DNA of 64,000 bases from Paractinoplanes bogorensis (GTDB lineage: Bacteria; Actinomycetota; Actinomycetes; Mycobacteriales; Micromonosporaceae): contig NZ_JAHKKG010000002.1 in NCBI RefSeq assembly GCF_018829635.1, positions 558,001 to 622,000 of the forward strand, read 5' to 3'. The position numbers and the translations under genes were made by a program. The stretch's first letter is position 1. The number at the start of each line of letters is the position of its first letter. Under the pieces are notes generated by a model, which was not told the origin of the DNA, searched no databases, and worked only from the letters and a program-made list of their open reading frames with translations. Shown here in pieces: positions 19,812 through 26,377 of this stretch.

Positions 19812-20153
19812 TCAGATCCGCGCCGCCGCGATCGCGTCGTCCACCTCGGGAAAGATGGCGAAGTATCGGCTCAGGCCGACGGTCTCCATCAACTGGGTGA
19901 GGAACGGGTTGGCGCCGGCGAAACTGAGCCAGCCCCCGCGCGCGTCGATGACCTGCTTACAGGTGATGAACGCGCTCAGCCCTACCGAATCGCAGAACTT
20001 GAGGTCGGTGAGGTCGACCACGATCCGGGGGACCGGGCGTTCCAGCAGGTCGGCCAGCAGCTTGTGGAGCTGACTCGCGGTATCCGAGTCGAGTTCGCCG
20101 CGCAGGTGGAGAACGGCGACGTCGGTGCGGTGATCGGTGTCTGTGGCCAGCAT
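19812..20153 (-). CDS. STAS-domain anti-sigma factor antagonist
   Basis: A 113-residue single-domain STAS protein of the SpoIIAA/RsbV type. Such proteins bind an anti-sigma kinase when dephosphorylated and so release a sigma factor. The sequence shows LHLRGELDSDTASQLHKLL, then IVVDLTDLKFCDSVGLSAFITC. The DS in CDSVGL is the expected phosphorylation site (Ser near residue 56). No anti-sigma kinase or sigma gene is adjacent, so its partner is encoded elsewhere. It lies alone between two tRNA-Ser genes, with a nested inverted repeat in its upstream region. Confidence 0.88.
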   Translation of the reverse strand: MLATDTDHRTDVAVLHLRGELDSDTASQLHKLLADLLERPVPRIVVDLTDLKFCDSVGLSAFITCKQVIDARGGWLSFAGANPFLTQLMETVGLSRYFAIFPEVDDAIAAARI

Positions 20154-20203
20154 GCGAATCGCTTCCTGAGGCGCTGTTGATGGCAGCTCAGGCTAGATCC
20201 ACG

Positions 20204-20232
20204 CGGACAATTGTCACCGGACAAACAGTCCG
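20204..20232. promoter_or_regulatory. Nested inverted repeat upstream of the STAS gene
   Basis: CGGAC-aa-TTGTC-accg-GACAA-aca-GTCCG: an inner pair TTGTC/GACAA sits inside an outer pair CGGAC/GTCCG, 50-80 bp upstream of the STAS start. The symmetry suggests an operator for a dimeric regulator or a small RNA hairpin near the promoter. Its function is inferred only from position. Confidence 0.4.
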
Positions 20233-20249
20233 CCGGAAACAGGAACGCA

Positions 20250-20285
20250 ATAAGAGCCGGATCCCGAAAAGGATCCGGCTCTTAT
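20250..20285. terminator. Perfect 15-bp hairpin without a U-run
   Basis: ATAAGAGCCGGATCC (20250-20264) and GGATCCGGCTCTTAT (20271-20285) pair perfectly around CGAAAA. The length and perfection suit a transcript end, and the arm shares AAGAGCCGG with the tRNA-Ser(GGA) terminator. There is no U-run on either strand. It could end transcripts of the small gene at 20342 (minus strand). Confidence 0.55.
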
Positions 20286-20341
20286 GCAAAGTATGGCTGG
20301 CCGATGGGGTCAACGTGCGGCACAGCCTGGGCTCCTGGCGC

Positions 20342-20551
20342 CTAGAGCTTGCGCCACTGCCAGCGTGGACCGCGCCACGCGTCAGCCAGGATCATGGCCG
20401 AGGCCCGACCTGGACACGTTTGCACCTTGGACTTGCCCTGCGGTCCGCCCATCTGAGCTTCCACTTCCCAGGACTCGCCATCGGTGCGGACGTAGACGTC
20501 ACGGCGCGCAAGCCGGACGTCACCATTCCACCAGTGACTCTCAACTCTCAC
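20342..20551 (-). CDS. Small conserved-looking basic protein (69 aa)
   Basis: Encodes MRVESHWWNGDVRLARRDVYV and ends ILADAWRGPRWQWRKL. The Trp/Arg-rich, beta-like composition and clean codon usage suggest a real small protein rather than a chance frame. It has a single cysteine (QTCPGRASA) and no signal or membrane segment. The family is not recognised with certainty. It reads toward the perfect hairpin at 20250-20285, which may be its terminator. Confidence 0.6.
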   Translation of the reverse strand: MRVESHWWNGDVRLARRDVYVRTDGESWEVEAQMGGPQGKSKVQTCPGRASAMILADAWRGPRWQWRKL

Positions 20552-20867
20552 CAGTCAAATCTAGGACAGTTCTGAGAGATCGGCGTAGGGCAATCTTGTG
20601 AAAGTTTCTCACCAGGCGGTTAAAGGGCATTGTCTGATCCGGTGGTTTTCGCCTGCGTGACTTGCGCGACACCGAAGGTATTTGGGCCGTCCCCATCTGG
20701 TCACCGTGAGTCATCGCTACAGCTCGTGAATGAGCCGAGGGGACATCGAAACGGCGGCGTTACGTGCACGATACCTGATCATGGAAAAGAACCGATCGGA
20801 CGACCCCGTCCCGGACCGTACGGCCCACCCGCGAAAAGCAACGCAGAGTGACCGCCACTCGGGCAAC
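20552..20867. other. Intergenic region, no gene seen
   Basis: About 316 bp between the small basic protein and the tRNA-Ser(CGA) terminator. A 73-codon open frame (20630-20851, plus) has no ribosome binding site and weak codon bias, so it is not called. Nothing else was recognised. Confidence 0.4.
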
Positions 20868-20903
20868 AAAAAACCGGCGGCTCCGTGATCGCGGAGCCGC
20901 CGG
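20868..20903 (-). terminator. Terminator of tRNA-Ser(CGA)
   Basis: CCGGCGGCTCCG (20874-20885) pairs with CGGAGCCGCCGG (20892-20903). On the minus strand it is followed by a U6 run (20873-20868), a textbook intrinsic terminator just 5 nt after the tRNA CCA end. Confidence 0.9.
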
Positions 20904-20908
20904 CTTGA

Positions 20909-20998
20909 TGGCGGTGGTGAAGGGATTTGAACCCTTGGAGGGCTTGCACCCTCACACGCTTTCGAGGCGTGCTCCTTAGGCCGCTCGGACACACCACC
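20909..20998 (-). tRNA. tRNA-Ser (anticodon CGA)
   Basis: Class II tRNA on the minus strand. The acceptor GGTGGTG (20998-20992) pairs with CACCACC (20919-20913). The anticodon arm CACGC-CTCGAAA-GCGTG has anticodon CGA, reading UCG. It has a long variable arm and T arm AAGGGTTCAAATCCCTT. CCA is encoded (20911-20909). Confidence 0.96.
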
Positions 20999-21119
20999 GG
21001 GAAGTACGTTACCGGACGCCGATCAGCGCTCGACGCCGGGTCGCCCATTGCCGCGGCCGCTCCGGACAAGTCCGGCCGCCACGGCCGAACAAGCAGGCCC
21101 GACCTGGCAGGATCGGGGC

Positions 21120-21149
21120 ATGAACGAGCGAGAAGAGACGCGCCGATGA
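21120..21149 (+). CDS. Possible 9-codon upstream ORF coupled to deoD
   Basis: ATG AAC GAG CGA GAA GAG ACG CGC CGA TGA, encoding M-N-E-R-E-E-T-R-R. Its stop overlaps the deoD start (ATGA, 21146-21149). CAGGAT lies 6 nt before its ATG, as for the leaderless genes in this window, although the first base differs from TAnnnT. It may be a leaderless mini-ORF that delivers ribosomes to deoD. Speculative. Confidence 0.3.
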   Translation: MNEREETRR

Positions 21150-21862
21150 GCGTGCACATCGGCGGACAGCCGGGCGACATCGCCGAGCGGGTCCTGCTCC
21201 CGGGCGACCCGATGCGGGCGAAGTGGATCGCCGAGACGTTCCTGCAGGACGCCAAGTGCTACACCCAGGTCCGCGGGATGCTCGGCTTCACGGGCACCTA
21301 CCAGGGCGTTCCCGTGTCGGTGCAGGGTTCCGGCATGGGCATGCCGTCGGCCTCGATCTACACCCACGAACTGATCAACGAGTACGGCGTGAAGTCGGTC
21401 ATCCGGATCGGCTCGTGCGGTGCCCTGGCCCCCGACCTGCAGCTGGGCGACGTGATCGCGGCGATCGGCTCGGCCACCGATTCGAACATGAACCGGTCCC
21501 GCTTCGACGGCCTCATCGACTACGCCCCGGTGGCCGACTTCGGTCTGCTGCGCACCGCGGTCGAGGTGGCCGAGCGGCAGGGCACGTCGATGCGGGTGGG
21601 TCCGATTCTGGCCGCTGACGCGTTCTACACCGACCGGCCCGATCTCTACGACGCGCTGGCCGACTACGGCGTGCTCGCGGTCGAGATGGAGTCAGCCGCG
21701 ATCTACACGATCGCCGCCCGCTACGGCGCCAAGGCCCTGACCATCCTGACCGTCAGTGATCACATCAAGACCGGCGCCAAGATGGATTCGGCCCAGCGCG
21801 AGCAGGGCTTCGGCGACATGGTCCGGATCGGACTCGAGACCGCCATCGCCGGCGCCTCCTGA
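21146..21862 (+). CDS. deoD: Purine nucleoside phosphorylase, DeoD type
   Basis: Phosphorolysis of purine (deoxy)nucleosides to base and (deoxy)ribose-1-phosphate in purine salvage. The 238-residue size is typical of the hexameric bacterial enzyme. The sequence shows ERVLLPGDPMRAKWIAETFL (phosphate-binding GDP and R), GMGMPSASIYTHELI, VIRIGSCGAL, EMESAAIYTIAARYGAKALTILTVSDH with the ribose-binding MES and catalytic Asp of SDH. The ATG at 21146 is where the family starts. No SD is obvious, but a 9-codon ORF overlaps the start. No other salvage genes are adjacent. Confidence 0.95.
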   Translation: MSVHIGGQPGDIAERVLLPGDPMRAKWIAETFLQDAKCYTQVRGMLGFTGTYQGVPVSVQGSGMGMPSASIYTHELINEYGVKSVIRIGSCGALAPDLQLGDVIAAIGSATDSNMNRSRFDGLIDYAPVADFGLLRTAVEVAERQGTSMRVGPILAADAFYTDRPDLYDALADYGVLAVEMESAAIYTIAARYGAKALTILTVSDHIKTGAKMDSAQREQGFGDMVRIGLETAIAGAS

Positions 21863-21883
21863 CGATCAAAGACCCAGTTCCTT

Positions 21884-21991
21884 CCCGTACGGGATGAGCC
21901 GCGCGAACGCACGCAGGAGCGCAGCCCACGCCCGTACGGGAAAGAAGCCACGCCACGCACGCAGGTGCGCAGCCCACGCCCGTACGGGAAA
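21884..21991. repeat. Direct repeat pair with CCCGTACGGG palindromes
   Basis: Two 36-bp copies (21908-21943 and 21956-21991) differ at one base and each end in CCCGTACGGGAAA. A third CCCGTACGGG lies at 21884-21893. The same palindrome recurs at 14842 and 33799. The region separates convergent deoD and tadA, so the palindromes could act as bidirectional hairpins, but no U-runs follow. Confidence 0.8.
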
Positions 21992-21997
21992 ATGGGG

Positions 21998-22450
21998 TCA
22001 GCGGAAGAAGTTGCGCATCAGCGCGGCGCACTCGTCCTCGAGCACCCCCGCATACACCTCAGGCCGGTGGTTGAGCCGCCGATCGCGCACCACGTCCCAC
22101 AGCGACCCCACCGCGCCCGTCTTGGGCTCCCAGGCCCCGAAGACCAGAGCCGCCACCCGGGCCAGCACCAGCGCCCCGGCACACATCGTGCAGGGCTCCA
22201 GCGTGACCACCAGCGTGCAGCCGTCCAACCGGGACGTACCGGCCTGCGCCGCCGCCCGCCGCAGCGCCAGGATCTCGGCGTGCGCGGTCGGGTCGCCGGT
22301 CGCTTCGCGTTCGTTGCCCGCCGCGGCCAGTTCCCGCCCGTCCGGGTCGAGCACCACCGCTCCGACCGGCACGTCGTCGCCGGTGGCGGCCGCGACCTCG
22401 AGGGCCCGCCGCATCCAGGCCACGTGTCGCGGCGAGACGGCCAGGCTCAC
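21998..22450 (-). CDS. tadA: tRNA-specific adenosine deaminase
   Basis: Deaminates A34 to inosine in tRNA-Arg(ACG). The 150-residue protein has the zinc cytidine-deaminase-fold motifs: HAEILALR (His ligand and catalytic Glu, near residue 57) and EPCTMCAGAL (two Cys ligands, near residue 86), then ARVAALVFGAWEPKTGAVGSL. The GTG at 22450 overlaps the stop of the upstream partner gene (GTGA) and gives the usual length; the longer open frame upstream lies inside that gene. Ends VYAGVLEDECAALMRNFFR as in the family. Confidence 0.93.
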   Translation of the reverse strand: MSLAVSPRHVAWMRRALEVAAATGDDVPVGAVVLDPDGRELAAAGNEREATGDPTAHAEILALRRAAAQAGTSRLDGCTLVVTLEPCTMCAGALVLARVAALVFGAWEPKTGAVGSLWDVVRDRRLNHRPEVYAGVLEDECAALMRNFFR

Positions 22451-22974
22451 GCGTCGCGCAGCTCTTCCATCTCGTCGCCGCAGCCGATGCGCTGGCTGAT
22501 CTCGGCGGTCACGTCGGCCGGCATCATGCCTTCGAGCCCGCACAGCGCGAGCAGCCGGTGCGCGTTGATCCCGAGGTCGTTGAGCAGGTCGGCGTCACCG
22601 ACCGGATCGGCGTCGGGGTCGGCCGACGGCTTGTCGTCCTCGTCGTCGTCGCCCTCGGCGGTCAGCTCGTCGATCTCCAGCGCGGGCGCCTCGATCTCGC
22701 CGAGCAGCACCGAACCGATCCGCGACTCGTCGGCGAAGGCCGAGTCCGAGCCGAAGATCCGCAGATCCTCGTTCTCGTCCAGCCGCAGGATCGCCAGATA
22801 TTGGTCGTCGCTCTCGACGAAGAGCAGCGTGACGTCGGCGTCCGCCTCCACGTCGCGCATCGCGTCGACCACCTCGTCGATGTCGGCCAGTCCGCTCAGG
22901 TCGAGCTCGGACGCCGTCCACCCGTTCTTGCCCCGGCCCACGGCGGCCGCGAATGTCGACAACTTTCCCCCCAC
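22447..22974 (-). CDS. tRNA adenosine deaminase-associated protein
   Basis: A 175-residue acidic protein encoded immediately upstream of tadA with a 4-nt overlap. Its sequence (GWTASELDLSGLADIDEVVDAMRDVEADADVTLLFVESDDQYLAILRLDENEDLRIFGSDSAFADES) matches the actinobacterial family named for this association with TadA. There is an acidic linker (EGDDDEDDKPSADPDADP) and a C-terminal helical part with two cysteines (LALCGLEG, RIGCGDEM). The biochemical role is unknown; the coupling implies a function with TadA. It starts at GTG 22974. Confidence 0.85.
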   Translation of the reverse strand: MGGKLSTFAAAVGRGKNGWTASELDLSGLADIDEVVDAMRDVEADADVTLLFVESDDQYLAILRLDENEDLRIFGSDSAFADESRIGSVLLGEIEAPALEIDELTAEGDDDEDDKPSADPDADPVGDADLLNDLGINAHRLLALCGLEGMMPADVTAEISQRIGCGDEMEELRDA

Positions 22975-23148
22975 GCGACGATTGTCTTCGCGAGTGACGG
23001 TAGCGCCCGGAACGGCGAGCGCCGCGCGCCACGCCTTGCCCGGCCGACGAAGTCAGTCAGCAGGCGACCCCGGCCGAGGAAACCGGCGGGGCCGGCCGAG
23101 GAAGCAGGCCGCGCCGGCCGGGGAAGCAGGCCGCGCCGGCCGGGGAAA

Positions 23149-23316
23149 TCAGTTCACCAGGCGGCGGCGCATCGCGATGAGCTCGCGCAGTCGTGCCTTA
23201 CGCAGCCGCTGCGGCTGTGTGTTCTCCCGCGCCGACTTCGCACTCGCGAGCGCGGCCAGCAACTCGAGCCGACGCCGACGGCGATCGGGATCGAGCCGAT
23301 CCGGTGAGGGGGGCAT
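23149..23316 (-). CDS. Very basic 55-aa protein
   Basis: Begins MPPSPDRLDPDRRRRRLELL and ends RLRELIAMRRRLVN. About a quarter of residues are Arg, and the rest is a likely amphipathic helix (ELLAALASAKSARENTQPQRLRKARLREL). It lies in the 446-bp gap between the TadA partner gene and the membrane protein at 23421. It may bind nucleic acid or be ribosome-associated, a guess from charge. The downstream DNA (23065-23148) has imperfect 22-bp repeats of GCCGGCCGGGGAAGCAGG character. Confidence 0.5.
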   Translation of the reverse strand: MPPSPDRLDPDRRRRRLELLAALASAKSARENTQPQRLRKARLRELIAMRRRLVN

Positions 23317-23420
23317 GGACCCGAGGTTGAACCTTTGCTGGACCTTAAGTCAAGGCCGTGTGCGCACCGCTACGGAGACGGCACATCTGGTCGCCGACAA
23401 GAGCGGTCAAGATCGGACAA

Positions 23421-23795
23421 TCACCACAGCGGCCAGTTCTGCGTGGTGATCCACCTCGCACCGACGAAGCCCATGGCGATCGATAGGCCGAGGCCGCTCG
23501 AGAGGGCCACGCCGGCCGCGGTGCCGCGATCGCCGATGAACGTCAGGACGAGCGCGACGGCCCAGGCGCTGACCGCCGCGGCGATCGTCCACCAGGCATA
23601 TCCGGCCAGGTCACGGGCGAGCGCGCCGAACAGCGCCATCCACGCGACGCCGGCGCCGAGGCCGGCCAGCAGGGGGACGACGGTGATCGGGTGCGGTTCG
23701 CGATAGGTCGGCCGGGACGGACCGGGGAACAGCCCCGACGGCGGCCGCATCGGCATCTCACCTCGAGGCGGCTTCGCCTGCCAGTCGGTCGTCAT
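23421..23795 (-). CDS. Small integral membrane protein (124 aa)
   Basis: A cytoplasmic Pro-rich N-terminus (MTTDWQAKPPRGEMPMRPPSG, about 40 residues) precedes three hydrophobic segments at about residues 40-62, 68-90 and 95-118. It ends TTQNWPLW. Family not recognised. The ATG at 23795 has TAGGCT 7 nt upstream (complement 23803-23808) and no ribosome binding site, so it is probably leaderless. It is divergent from the M23-type lipoprotein 60 bp away. Confidence 0.75.
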   Translation of the reverse strand: MTTDWQAKPPRGEMPMRPPSGLFPGPSRPTYREPHPITVVPLLAGLGAGVAWMALFGALARDLAGYAWWTIAAAVSAWAVALVLTFIGDRGTAAGVALSSGLGLSIAMGFVGARWITTQNWPLW

Positions 23796-23802
23796 ACGTG
23801 CC

Positions 23803-23808
23803 AGCCTA
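23803..23808 (-). promoter_or_regulatory. -10 element of a leaderless membrane-protein gene
   Basis: TAGGCT on the minus strand with 7 nt to the ATG at 23795, the same geometry as the other leaderless genes in this window. Confidence 0.55.
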
Positions 23809-23855
23809 TCCAGCGCGGGTCGGCGGGAACGGCCGACTTCTGCCACCATGGCTCG

Positions 23856-24623
23856 GTGCGATTGCTCCGTACCCTCTCCGGTTTGACCGTATTGGCCGTC
23901 TGCCTGGCCGGTTGTGGCAGCCCCACCGGCGGCGATGTGTCGGTCGGCGCGACCCCGCAGTTCGTCGAGCCCTCGGCGACGTCGGAGGCGGCGCCCGCGC
24001 CGAGTGCCACCGCGCCGAGCCAGCCCGCGGCCACGTCACCGAGCGCGTCCGCGAGCGTCAGCCCGTCGGCGTCGGCGTCCGCCACCGGCTCGGCGACGAT
24101 CACGACGGCGAAAAAGGTGAAGTACGTCTTCCCGGTCAAGGCGTCGAACGTCGACTGGCACACCACGCACTCGAAGTACAAGGCGACCGACATCTTCGCC
24201 GACTGCGGCGAGTCGGTGGTGGCGACGACCAGCGGCGTGATCCTCGAGATCAGCCTCAAAGACGTCTACGTCAAGGGTTCGCCCGACGGCCCCAACAACG
24301 GTGGCCTTTCGGTCTCGCTGCTCGGCGACGACGGCGTGCGCTACTACGGCTCGCATCTGAGCAAGGTGCAGACCGGCATCAAGAAGGGTGTCCGGGTCAC
24401 CGCCGGCCAGTTGCTGGGCAAGGTCGGCAAGACCGGTAACGCGAACGGCGTCTGCCACCTGCACTACGGCATCTCGGCGCCGTGCGCCAAGGTCGGCGAC
24501 TGGAAGGTCCGCCGCGGCGTGGTCTGGCCCTATTCCTATCTGGCGTCGTGGCGCAAGGGCGGCAGCAAGAGCCCGGTGGCGGCCGTCGTGGCCTGGAAGA
24601 AGTCGAGCAACTGCAAGGCCTGA
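23856..24623 (+). CDS. M23-family peptidase-like lipoprotein
   Basis: A 255-residue exported protein. Signal peptide with lipobox LAGC (cysteine near residue 20), a long Ala/Ser/Pro spacer (about residues 25-85), then a beta-rich LytM/M23 domain. Zinc-site motifs appear as HSKYKATDIFADCG and CHLHYGISAPC. The first resembles the H-x-x-Y-P-A-T-D form of some actinobacterial M23 proteins rather than canonical HxGxD, so activity is likely but not certain. Cysteines flank both motifs. Expected role: cutting peptidoglycan cross-bridges at the cell surface. The GTG at 23856 fits the signal peptide. CACCAT lies 6 nt upstream, suggesting a leaderless start. Confidence 0.85.
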   Translation: MRLLRTLSGLTVLAVCLAGCGSPTGGDVSVGATPQFVEPSATSEAAPAPSATAPSQPAATSPSASASVSPSASASATGSATITTAKKVKYVFPVKASNVDWHTTHSKYKATDIFADCGESVVATTSGVILEISLKDVYVKGSPDGPNNGGLSVSLLGDDGVRYYGSHLSKVQTGIKKGVRVTAGQLLGKVGKTGNANGVCHLHYGISAPCAKVGDWKVRRGVVWPYSYLASWRKGGSKSPVAAVVAWKKSSNCKA

Positions 24624-24636
24624 GGGCATAGCGCAA

Positions 24637-24669
24637 GGGGCCGCACCCTCGCCCGATGGGTGCGGCCCC
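24637..24669 (+). terminator. Terminator-like hairpin after the M23 lipoprotein gene
   Basis: GGGGCCGCACCC (24637-24648) pairs with GGGTGCGGCCCC (24658-24669). The stem is 12 bp and perfect, with no strong U-run, a common form in high-G+C genomes. Confidence 0.75.
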
Positions 24670-24807
24670 CTGCCTGCCGGGAGAAAAGTCCAGTTGTTGT
24701 CGCCCACTCACGGTAATCGCCGGCACACCCATCTCCATCTGTTCGAAACGGACAAAAGCCCCTGGCCAAACGGCTGATCATGATGGGCCGTGTGGGAGAG
24801 TTCCGGC

Positions 24808-25764
24808 GTGAACATCGCGGTCGTGGGGCTCGGACTCATCGGTGGATCGTTGCTGCGGGCGCTCGTCGCGGGTGGGCATCGAGTGGTCGGCTATGACGCC
24901 GATCCGGCCACCCGCCCGCTGGCCGCCGAGGCGGGCTTCGAGGTCGCGGACGACGTGGCCACCGCCATCGCCGGCACCGAGCTCGCCGTGCTGGCCGTGC
25001 CGCTGCCCGCGCTGCCGTCGGTGCTCGATCAGCTGACCGGCTACCCGGGGCTGGTCACCGACGTGACGTCGGTCAAGGGCCCGGTCCGCGACCTGGCCGC
25101 GAAGCACGGCGTCCGGCGGTTCGTCGGCGGGCATCCGATGGCGGGCAAGGAGAGCTCGGGGTTCGCGGCGACCGAGGCGGGCCTGTTCGACGGGTGTGCC
25201 TGGGTGCTGACCCTGGAGGCGGAGACGGGTCTCGACGACTGGCTCGTGCTGGCCGGCCTGATCACCCGGCTCGGGGCGCGGGTCGTACCGCTCGACTCGC
25301 TCGAGCACGACCGGGCGGTGGCCCAGGTGAGCCACGTACCGCATCTGTTCGCGGCGGCCCTGGCCGGGCAGCTGCGCGACAACCCGCCCGCCGCCGCCCT
25401 GGCTGCGGGCTCGTTCCGCGACGGCACCCGGGTCGCGGCCACCCGGGCCGAGCTGATCGCGGCCATGTGCGGCGGCAATGCGGCCGCGGTCGGCGCCACG
25501 CTCGACCGGCTGCTGGCCGAGCTGCACGAGATGCGGGCCCGGCTGGACGAGCCCGATCCGGTCGCCGCGCTGGTCCCGGCCCTGCGCCCGGCCGGTGAGC
25601 TGCGACGGGCCTGGCCCCCGGCGCCCGGGCCGTCGGGGGACCAGCCGGCCGACGCGATCGCGCTGCTCGAACTGGGCCGGGCGGGAGGCTGGGTCACCGC
25701 GGTCGCCGAGGATCGCTCGAAGGTGTCGACAATCCGGCCGGAAAGTGGCCGCAATCGGCCCTAG
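24808..25764 (+). CDS. tyrA: Prephenate dehydrogenase
   Basis: Converts prephenate to 4-hydroxyphenylpyruvate (or arogenate to tyrosine) with NAD(P). The 318-residue protein begins with a Rossmann motif VVGLGLIGGSLL. It has VTSVKGPV, the substrate motif FVGGHPMAGKESSGF, and SLEHDRAVAQVSHVPHL, which are diagnostic of TyrA. There is no C-terminal ACT domain. The GTG at 24808 is chosen because GGGAGAG lies 8-9 nt upstream; the GTG at 24790 overlaps that site. A short Pro-rich stretch near residue 275 precedes the last helix. A monocistronic arrangement is likely. Confidence 0.92.
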   Translation: MNIAVVGLGLIGGSLLRALVAGGHRVVGYDADPATRPLAAEAGFEVADDVATAIAGTELAVLAVPLPALPSVLDQLTGYPGLVTDVTSVKGPVRDLAAKHGVRRFVGGHPMAGKESSGFAATEAGLFDGCAWVLTLEAETGLDDWLVLAGLITRLGARVVPLDSLEHDRAVAQVSHVPHLFAAALAGQLRDNPPAAALAAGSFRDGTRVAATRAELIAAMCGGNAAAVGATLDRLLAELHEMRARLDEPDPVAALVPALRPAGELRRAWPPAPGPSGDQPADAIALLELGRAGGWVTAVAEDRSKVSTIRPESGRNRP

Positions 25765-25801
25765 CGTGGTGGGTGACAGCGAAACCGCGAAGGAGTCCAC
25801 G

Positions 25802-26377
25802 ATGCCCGGTCAGGTCGGTTCCATCGACAATGAGCAGCAGGGCCTGCTCGCCTACCTCGCCCAGATGCGCTACGTGCTGCGGCTGACGGCGTACGGCCTC
25901 ACCGACGAGCAGCTGCGGGCCACCCCGTCGGCCAGCGAGCTCAGCGTCGGCGGGCTGATCAAGCATTGCGCGTCGACCGAGGCGGGCTGGATGAGCCAGG
26001 TCCGGGGCGAGAAGCAGGAACTCGACTACCAGGCCTACGCCGAGAACTTCCGGCTGGCCGAGGGCGAGAGCATCGACGACGTGTTCGCCCGCTACGACCG
26101 CGTCGCCGAGCAGACCGAGAAGACGGTGACCGAGCTGGACGACCTCGGCCACCGGATCCCGATCGACCACTCGGTGCCGTGGAACAGCAAGGACATGACC
26201 CACTGGACGCTGCGGTGGGTGCTGCTGCACCTGATCCAGGAGACGGCCCGGCACACCGGCCACGCCGACATCATCCGGGAGACGGTCGACGGCGGCACGG
26301 GCTACGCGCTGATGGCCGCGGCCGAGGGCTGGCCCGAGACCGACTGGCTCAAGCCTTGGACGCCCGCACAGGGCTAG
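25802..26377 (+). CDS. DinB-like (DUF664) four-helix protein
   Basis: A 191-residue protein of the DinB/DUF664 family, four-helix bundles that often bind a metal through three histidines. Candidate ligands are in LIKHCASTEAGWM (His near residue 57) and LLHLIQETARHTGHADIIRE (three His near residues 142-153). Many members are mycothiol-dependent or of unknown role in actinobacteria. GAAGGAG stands 6 nt before the ATG, one of the clearest ribosome binding sites here. Its stop overlaps the stop of convergent mtnA within CTAG. Confidence 0.88.
   Translation: MPGQVGSIDNEQQGLLAYLAQMRYVLRLTAYGLTDEQLRATPSASELSVGGLIKHCASTEAGWMSQVRGEKQELDYQAYAENFRLAEGESIDDVFARYDRVAEQTEKTVTELDDLGHRIPIDHSVPWNSKDMTHWTLRWVLLHLIQETARHTGHADIIRETVDGGTGYALMAAAEGWPETDWLKPWTPAQG

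Noticed and set aside
19567..20998. Integration site of a mobile element at the tRNA-Ser genes
   Set aside because: Both tRNAs are intact with encoded CCA, no integrase or repeated tRNA 3' end was seen next to them.
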